From Candidatus Dormiibacterota bacterium (GTDB taxonomy: Bacteria > Chloroflexota > Dormibacteria > Aeolococcales > Aeolococcaceae): a stretch of 9,508 nt of DNA. Position 1 is the stretch's first letter, and the number at the start of each line of letters is the position of its first letter. The notes beneath the pieces were generated by a model that saw only the letters and a program-made list of their open reading frames with translations, was not told where the DNA came from and ran no database searches. The position numbers and the translations under genes were made by a program. Positions 4,834 through 9,508 of this stretch are shown piece by piece. Location of the stretch: contig PMYJ01000199.1 of NCBI GenBank assembly GCA_003170875.1, positions 23,577 to 33,084 of the forward strand, read 5' to 3'.

Positions 4834-6330
4834 ATGGCTGACTACGTTGGGGCGCTGGACCAGGGAACCACCAGCACCCGTTTCATGATCTTCAACCACT
4901 CCGGGGGAGTGGTTGGCATCGACCAGAAAGAGCACGAGCAGATCTTCCCGAAGCCGGGCTGGGTCGAGCACGACGCTCTGGAGATCTGGACGCGCTGCCA
5001 AGAGGTGATCAAGGGCGCGCTGCAGAAGACGGGCCTCAAGGCTTCGGACCTCGCCGCGGTGGGCATCACCAACCAGCGCGAGACCGCCGTGGTCTGGGAC
5101 AAGAAGACCGGCAAGCCGGTCCACAACGCCATCGTTTGGCAGGACACCCGCACCGACACCATCTGCAACGAGCTGGCCAAGGACGGCGGTCAGGACCGCT
5201 TCCGGACCAAGGTCGGCCTGCCCCTGGCCACCTACTTCTCCGGCCCCAAGGTCAGATGGCTGCTCGACAACGTCGACGGGCTGCAGGCCAAGGCGGAGGC
5301 CGGTGATCTGGCCTTCGGCAACATCGACAGCTGGTGCATCTGGAACCTCACCGGCGGGGTGAACGGCGGCGTTCACGTCACCGATGTGACCAATGCCAGC
5401 CGCACCATGCTGATGAACCTGGAAACCCTGGACTGGGACCCGGAGATCCTCAAGATCATGGGCATCCCCAAGGCGATGCTCCCCCAGATCCGACCCTCCA
5501 GCGAGATCTACGGCAAGTGCGTCGGCGAGCTGGCCGGCATCCCTGTCGCGGGCGACCTGGGCGACCAGCAGGCGGCCATCTTCGGCCAGACCTGCTACTC
5601 GGTCGGCGAGGCCAAGAACACCTACGGCACCGGCAACTTCATGCTCCTCAACACGGGCACGAAGCCGGTCCAGTCCAAGAACGGCCTGCTGACGACCCTG
5701 GGCTACAAGATCGGTGACCAGCCCGCGGTGTACTGCCTCGAGGGCTCCATCGCGATCACCGGCGCCCTGGTGCAATGGCTCCGCGACAACCTGGGGCTGA
5801 TCAGCACCTCGGCTGACATCGAGACCCTGGCCAAGACCGTCGAGGACAACGGTGGCGCCTACTTCGTGCCCGCCTTCTCGGGGCTGTTCGCCCCCTACTG
5901 GAAGAGCGACGCACGCGGCGTCATCGCCGGCCTCACCCGCTACGTCACCAAGGGGCACATCGCCCGCGCGGTGCTGGAGGCGACCGCCTGGCAGACCCGC
6001 GAGGTTCTGGACGCCATGAACGCCGACTCCGGCGTGGCCCTCACCGCGCTCAAGGTCGACGGCGGCATGGTCTTCAACGAGCTGCTCATGCAGTTCCAGG
6101 CGGACGTGCTGGGCGTCCCAGTCATCCGGCCCAAGGTGGCCGAGACCACGGCCCTCGGCGCCGCGTATGCCGCCGGGCTCGCGGTGGGCTTCTGGAAAGA
6201 GGTCGAGGAGCTCCGCAAGAACTGGCAGGTCGACCGCACCTGGGAGCCCAAGATGGATCCCAAGGAAAGGGAGAAGGAGTACAAGCTCTGGAAGAAGGCG
6301 GTCACCCGCACCTTCGACTGGGTCGAGTGA
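4834..6330 (+). CDS. glpK: Glycerol kinase, second and complete copy
   Basis: A 498-residue ATP:glycerol 3-phosphotransferase of normal family length. Motifs in order: DQGTTSTR (9-16), NQRET (80-84), WQDTR (102-106), TYFSGPK (133-139), DVTNASRTMLM (184-194), GDQQAAIFGQ (243-252) and YGTGNF (264-269). Glycerol contacts equivalent to E. coli Arg83, Glu84, Trp103, Tyr135, Asp245, Gln246 and Phe270 are all kept. The glycine/lysine/arginine loop that binds fructose-1,6-bisphosphate in E. coli is absent (VGELAGIP instead), and the histidine phosphorylated by HPr in low-GC Gram-positives is not seen, so neither classical control should apply. An insert, GGVNGGVH (174-181), is of a kind I recall from actinobacterial kinases. 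The reading frame is open upstream to 4627, but the ATG at 4834 has AAGGAG eight bases before it and gives the conserved N-terminus. It feeds glycerol-3-phosphate to GlpABC, encoded just downstream (29-base gap). Confidence 0.98.
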   Translation: MADYVGALDQGTTSTRFMIFNHSGGVVGIDQKEHEQIFPKPGWVEHDALEIWTRCQEVIKGALQKTGLKASDLAAVGITNQRETAVVWDKKTGKPVHNAIVWQDTRTDTICNELAKDGGQDRFRTKVGLPLATYFSGPKVRWLLDNVDGLQAKAEAGDLAFGNIDSWCIWNLTGGVNGGVHVTDVTNASRTMLMNLETLDWDPEILKIMGIPKAMLPQIRPSSEIYGKCVGELAGIPVAGDLGDQQAAIFGQTCYSVGEAKNTYGTGNFMLLNTGTKPVQSKNGLLTTLGYKIGDQPAVYCLEGSIAITGALVQWLRDNLGLISTSADIETLAKTVEDNGGAYFVPAFSGLFAPYWKSDARGVIAGLTRYVTKGHIARAVLEATAWQTREVLDAMNADSGVALTALKVDGGMVFNELLMQFQADVLGVPVIRPKVAETTALGAAYAAGLAVGFWKEVEELRKNWQVDRTWEPKMDPKEREKEYKLWKKAVTRTFDWVE

Positions 6331-6359
6331 CCGGCAGGCAGTCGGACTGAACCGGAACC

Positions 6360-7913
6360 ATGACTGAAGCTCTCGAGTGCCAGCTGCTGGTGATCGGGGG
6401 CGGTTCCACGGGGGCTGGGGTGGCCTGGGACGCCGCGCTGCGCGGTTTCCAGGTCATCCTGGCCGACCGTGGCGACCTTGCCACCGGCACCACGGGTCGC
6501 TTCCACGGTCTGCTCCATTCGGGCGGTCGCTACGTGGTACGCGATCCTGGCGGAGCTCGTGAGTGCGCTCGGGAGAACGTGATCCTGCGCCGGGTGGCGA
6601 GCGCGGCCATCGAGGACACCGGTGGGCTCTTCGTGACCACCCCGCTCGACGACCTTGAGTACGCCGACCGTTTCTTCGCCTCATGTCCAGCCGCGGAGGT
6701 TCCCGTGGAGGAGATCTCCCCGGCCGAGGCCCTGCGCCGTGAGCCCCGGTTGACCCCGGCGGTGCGGCGGGCCTTCGTGGTGCAGGACGGCAGCATCGAT
6801 AGCTGGAAGCTGGTCTGGAGCTGTGCCCAGGGAGCCAAGCAGCTGGGAGCCCGGATCCTTCCCTACCACCCGGTCACCGCTATCGTCCGCGAGGGTGACC
6901 GGGTGATTGGCGCGCGGCTCCACGACCTGCGCTCCGGCGGGGACGTGGAGGTCCGGGCCCAGTGCGTCATCAACGCCGCCGGGGCCTGGAGCGGACAGGT
7001 AGCGCGGATGGCGGGCTGCGAGGTCGCCGTCCGGCCCGGCAAGGGGGTGATGGTGGCGATCAACCACCGGCTCGCCGACTGCGTGGTCAACCGCTGCCAC
7101 ATGACCGGAGACGGTGACATCGTCGTGCCCAGCCACAGCGTCAGCGTGATCGGCACCACCGACACCCCGGTCGAGGACCCCGACGACATCGAGCCCACCG
7201 CCGAGGAGGTGGCCAAGATGATGACCGCGGGCGACGTCCTCCTCCCCGGCTTCAGCCGATCTCGGGCTCTCCGGGTCTGGACCGGAGCCCGCCCGCTCCT
7301 CCCCAAGACCGCCACCGTTGGCGATGACCGTGAGGTGAGCCGCTCCCACACCGTGATCCGGCACGCCCAGCGAGATGATCTGGGCGGTCTGATCTCGATC
7401 GCCGGGGGCAAGCTGACCACCTACCGGCTGATGGCCGAGGACACCGTCGATGCGGCGTGCGCGGAGCTGGGGGTGGAACGGACCTGCACGACCGCGGAGA
7501 CCCCGCTGCCCGGCAGCACGGGCCGCAACTACTACCGGTTGCCGGATCACCAGGCGGACTTCGAGAAGGGGCGGGCCGACAACCCCATGGTCTGCGAGTG
7601 CGAGCTGGTCTCCCGGTCGGACCTTCTGGCGGCGGCACGACGCAATCCCCAGGTCCAGATCGACGATCTGCGCCGGGTCCTGCGGATCGGGATGGGGCCC
7701 TGCCAGGGCGGCTTCTGCGCCTTCCGGACCGCCGCGATCCTGCACGGCCAGAAGGAGTACGGCCGCTCCCAGGCCAATGCCGGGCTGCGTGCCTTCGTCC
7801 AGGAAAGGTGGAAGGGCCAGCGCCCAGTGCTCTGGGGTCAGCAGCTCCGTCAGGCGCAGCTGGACGCGTGGATCTTCCAGGGGGTGCTCGACATCGAGCA
7901 CATGCCCACGTGA
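6360..7913 (+). CDS. glpA: Glycerol-3-phosphate dehydrogenase GlpABC, catalytic FAD subunit A
   Basis: GlpA is the FAD-dependent subunit that oxidises glycerol-3-phosphate to DHAP at the membrane. The 517-residue protein opens with the dinucleotide fold VIGGGSTGAG (11-20), followed by ATGTTGRFHGLLHSGGRY (41-58), typical of the GlpA/GlpD flavin site. The segment NAAGAWSG (205-212) and the late IAGGKLTTYRLMAED (347-361) also fit the DAO fold. What separates it from GlpD is the C-terminal BFD-like iron-sulfur domain with CEC (Cys412, Cys414) and MGPCQGGFC (Cys448, Cys453), which should hold a [2Fe-2S] cluster. Length is close to E. coli GlpA (542). The start at 6360 has only a weak ribosome site (CCGGA) but gives the expected N-terminus. 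glpB and glpC follow in the order of the E. coli glpACB/ABC complexes, which supports subunit A of a three-part enzyme. Confidence 0.96.
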   Translation: MTEALECQLLVIGGGSTGAGVAWDAALRGFQVILADRGDLATGTTGRFHGLLHSGGRYVVRDPGGARECARENVILRRVASAAIEDTGGLFVTTPLDDLEYADRFFASCPAAEVPVEEISPAEALRREPRLTPAVRRAFVVQDGSIDSWKLVWSCAQGAKQLGARILPYHPVTAIVREGDRVIGARLHDLRSGGDVEVRAQCVINAAGAWSGQVARMAGCEVAVRPGKGVMVAINHRLADCVVNRCHMTGDGDIVVPSHSVSVIGTTDTPVEDPDDIEPTAEEVAKMMTAGDVLLPGFSRSRALRVWTGARPLLPKTATVGDDREVSRSHTVIRHAQRDDLGGLISIAGGKLTTYRLMAEDTVDAACAELGVERTCTTAETPLPGSTGRNYYRLPDHQADFEKGRADNPMVCECELVSRSDLLAAARRNPQVQIDDLRRVLRIGMGPCQGGFCAFRTAAILHGQKEYGRSQANAGLRAFVQERWKGQRPVLWGQQLRQAQLDAWIFQGVLDIEHMPT

Positions 7914-7935
7914 ACCGCCCCCCGGAGGTGACGCG

Positions 7936-9204
7936 GTGAACACCGACGCGCTGGTGATCGGGGCCGGGACCGCCGGACTCATCGCCGCGACCCGGCTGGC
8001 CCAGGGCGGGCTCCGGGTGCTGGTGGTGGCGACCGGGGAAGGTTGCCTTCCCCTCGCCAGCGGCACCGTCGACGTCCTCGGTTACGCGCCCGGCCCGGTC
8101 AAGAGCCCGCTCGGCGCGCTTCCCGGTCTCCTCGATGCCCACCCCGAGCACCCCTACCGGCTCACCGGCGCGGCGGGACTCGAACAGAGCGTCGCCTGGT
8201 TCCTGCAGGTCGCAGCGCCGCTCGGCTATGAGGGCGAGCTGACCCGGAACCGCTGGGTGCCGACCGTGCTGGGTGGCCTGCGCCCCACCGCCCTGGTCCC
8301 CCGCGGCATGGCAGCCGCCGACCTGGGCGGTGGCGGCGAGGTGCTGATCGCCGGCATTCGCGGGTTCCGCGACTTCCATCCCGCCCTCGTAGCGGAGAAC
8401 CTCTGCCAGGCCACGGCTGCGCCCGCAGCGGCCATCCAGGCGCGGGCGATCGAGCTGGACTGGCCGGGCAGCGCGGGTGACCTGGTCCCCTTCCGGCTGG
8501 CCCGCCGTCTCGAGGACGCGGGGATCCGCCGGAGCCTGGCCACCCAGCTCCGCCCGAAGATCGGCAGCGCCGCCGCGGTGGGCATGCCGGCGGTCCTCGG
8601 TCGGGAGACGGCCGCTGACATCCACGCCGACTTGGAGCGCCGGCTGGGAGTGCCGGTCTTCGAGATTCCCGGGCTGCCCCCGTCGCTTCCCGGCCTGCGC
8701 CTCTTCGACTGCCTCCGACGTGCCCTGCGCGACGCCGGTGGACGGCTGCTCCTGGGCAGCAGCGCCATCGCCGCCACCCACCACCAGGACACCCTCGACT
8801 CGGTGACCATCACCCAGGCGTCGCGCCCGGTGGAGGTGAGCGCCGGGTTCTTCGTGCTGGCGACCGGGGGCTTCGTCACCGGCGGCATCGTGCGGGAGCC
8901 TGACGGCCGACTTCGCGAGCCGGTCTTCGGACTGCCGGTGCACGGCCTGGCGCCGGGGCAGCAGCCCTTCGGCGACGAGTACCTCTCGGAGCACCCCCTG
9001 GATCGCGTCGGGCTGAGCACCGACGCCAATGGCCGGCCCCTGGGCGCAGCCGGAGCTCCCCACGCCGTCAACCTCTACGCCGCCGGCGCGGTGCTGGCCG
9101 GCGCCCTCCCCTGGCGCGAGAAGTCCGGCGAGGGACTCAGCCTGGCCACCGGGTGGCACGCTGCCGAGGCCATCCTGGGGTGCCGGCGTGAGGACGTCGC
9201 GTGA
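7936..9204 (+). CDS. glpB: Glycerol-3-phosphate dehydrogenase GlpABC, flavoprotein subunit B
   Basis: GlpB is the second flavoprotein of the GlpABC complex and is thought to pass electrons from GlpA to the iron-sulfur subunit GlpC. From a GTG at 7936 the product has 422 residues, matching E. coli GlpB (419). It begins with a nucleotide-binding fold (LVIGAGTAGLIAATRLAQGG, GxGxxG at 9-14) and continues with LASGTVDVLG, resembling the SSGSLDLL region of E. coli GlpB. The C-terminus NLYAAGAVLAGALPWREKSG (from residue 379) is the closing flavin-binding segment. The GTG start is preferred because GGAGGT (7924-7929) is 6 bases upstream and the fold starts at once; the same frame is open far upstream inside glpA but there it is only a shadow. 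The gap to glpA is 22 bases and the glpC ribosome site overlaps its stop, so B and C are probably coupled. Confidence 0.93.
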   Translation: MNTDALVIGAGTAGLIAATRLAQGGLRVLVVATGEGCLPLASGTVDVLGYAPGPVKSPLGALPGLLDAHPEHPYRLTGAAGLEQSVAWFLQVAAPLGYEGELTRNRWVPTVLGGLRPTALVPRGMAAADLGGGGEVLIAGIRGFRDFHPALVAENLCQATAAPAAAIQARAIELDWPGSAGDLVPFRLARRLEDAGIRRSLATQLRPKIGSAAAVGMPAVLGRETAADIHADLERRLGVPVFEIPGLPPSLPGLRLFDCLRRALRDAGGRLLLGSSAIAATHHQDTLDSVTITQASRPVEVSAGFFVLATGGFVTGGIVREPDGRLREPVFGLPVHGLAPGQQPFGDEYLSEHPLDRVGLSTDANGRPLGAAGAPHAVNLYAAGAVLAGALPWREKSGEGLSLATGWHAAEAILGCRREDVA

Positions 9205-9214
9205 GGTGGACGGG

Positions 9215-9508
9215 ATGAGCATGCTCATGGAGACCGAGGGGATGGGGGTGCGCCCCTCCCTCGACGCCTGCATCAAGTGCACCATCTGCGAAAGCGCCTG
9301 CCCCTACGCCGCCGTCACCGAGCGCTTCCCCGGGCCCAAGACCGTCGGGCCCCAGGAGGAGCGCTTCCGCCATGGTCCCCTCTCGGCCGACTGGTCGGTG
9401 GACTACTGCTCCGGCTGCGGGATCTGCAGCCGGGTCTGTCCCCAGGACGTCAGGATCGCCGAGATCAACTCGCGTGCCCGGGCCCAGCTAAAAGAGCAGC
9501 GCGGCATC
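9215..9508 (+). CDS. glpC: Glycerol-3-phosphate dehydrogenase GlpABC, iron-sulfur subunit C, cut by window edge
   Basis: GlpC is the iron-sulfur subunit that anchors GlpAB to the membrane and hands electrons to quinone. Only the first 98 codons are in the window; the family is about 400 residues. Two [4Fe-4S] motifs are complete: CIKCTICESACP (Cys19, 22, 25, 29) and CSGCGICSRVCP (Cys65, 68, 71, 75). The sequence between them (FPGPKTVGPQEERFR) closely follows the YPGPKQAGPDGERLR of E. coli GlpC, which sets it apart from other ferredoxin-like subunits. The ATG at 9215 has a GAGGTGGA site (9203-9210) overlapping the glpB stop; in-frame ATGs at 9221, 9227 and 9242 are possible alternatives. The cysteine-rich CCG repeat domains expected later in the protein lie beyond the edge. 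Confidence 0.95.
   Translation, partial: MSMLMETEGMGVRPSLDACIKCTICESACPYAAVTERFPGPKTVGPQEERFRHGPLSADWSVDYCSGCGICSRVCPQDVRIAEINSRARAQLKEQRGI

Noticed and set aside
4795..6518. Long minus-strand frames opposite glpK and the start of glpA
   Set aside because: They mirror conserved glpK codons and have no family resemblance of their own.
7252..9285. A 677-codon open frame on the minus strand opposite glpA, glpB and the start of glpC
   Set aside because: It has no recognisable domain and is low-complexity, rich in Gly, Arg, Ala and Pro. The plus strand codes for clear GlpA/GlpB here. Long antisense frames are expected in GC-rich codon use.
1..9508. Mobile elements, CRISPR arrays, tRNA or rRNA genes
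   Set aside because: I saw no transposase or integrase motifs, direct-repeat arrays, tRNA-like cloverleafs or rRNA sequence on either strand. Gene content and base composition look uniform.

Overview
The window is one locus for taking up and breaking down glycerol and dihydroxyacetone (DHA) in a high-GC bacterium. GC looks close to 70% by eye, third codon positions are mostly G or C, GTG starts occur and Shine-Dalgarno sites are purine-rich. The mix of genes suggests an actinobacterium or another high-GC lineage such as Chloroflexota or Dormibacterota. The reasons are an IclR-type regulator beside glpF-glpK, as in the gyl operon of Streptomyces, and a glycerol kinase carrying an LTGG...GGVH insert that I recall from actinobacterial enzymes. 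No 16S gene or other taxonomic marker is present, so this is inference.

Layout. On the minus strand, reading leftwards, lie an IclR-family regulator (1914-1150) and a first glycerol kinase (986 to beyond base 1, cut by the window edge). On the plus strand, reading rightwards, is a tightly packed array: glpF (2155-3126), dhaK (3138-4139), dhaL (4173-4811), a second, complete glpK (4834-6330), glpA (6360-7913), glpB (7936-9204) and the start of glpC (9215 to beyond 9508). Gaps inside the array are 10 to 33 bases, so it is very likely one operon. No stretch over 300 bases lacks a gene. The two non-coding gaps of interest are 987-1149 and 1915-2154.

How it works. GlpF lets glycerol (and probably DHA) cross the membrane. 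GlpK makes glycerol-3-phosphate, and the membrane-associated GlpABC dehydrogenase oxidises it to DHAP, passing electrons towards quinone. DhaK-DhaL phosphorylates DHA directly to DHAP. Both routes therefore meet at DHAP and enter glycolysis. The phosphotransferase partner DhaM is not in the window.

Regulation is the least ordinary part. The 240-base gap between the regulator and glpF holds a strong sigma-70-like promoter (TTGACA-16-GATAAT, 1957-1984). It is overlapped by a perfect 9-bp inverted repeat (1936-1944 / 1962-1970), a good candidate operator for the divergent IclR protein. Downstream, the glpF leader contains a 32-codon reading frame with a near-perfect ribosome binding site (2064-2162). 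Its stop overlaps the glpF start, and inside it sits a GC-rich stem followed by TTTTCT (2083-2110) that resembles an intrinsic terminator. Together these suggest transcriptional repression plus a second, leader-based control. The leader control is inference.
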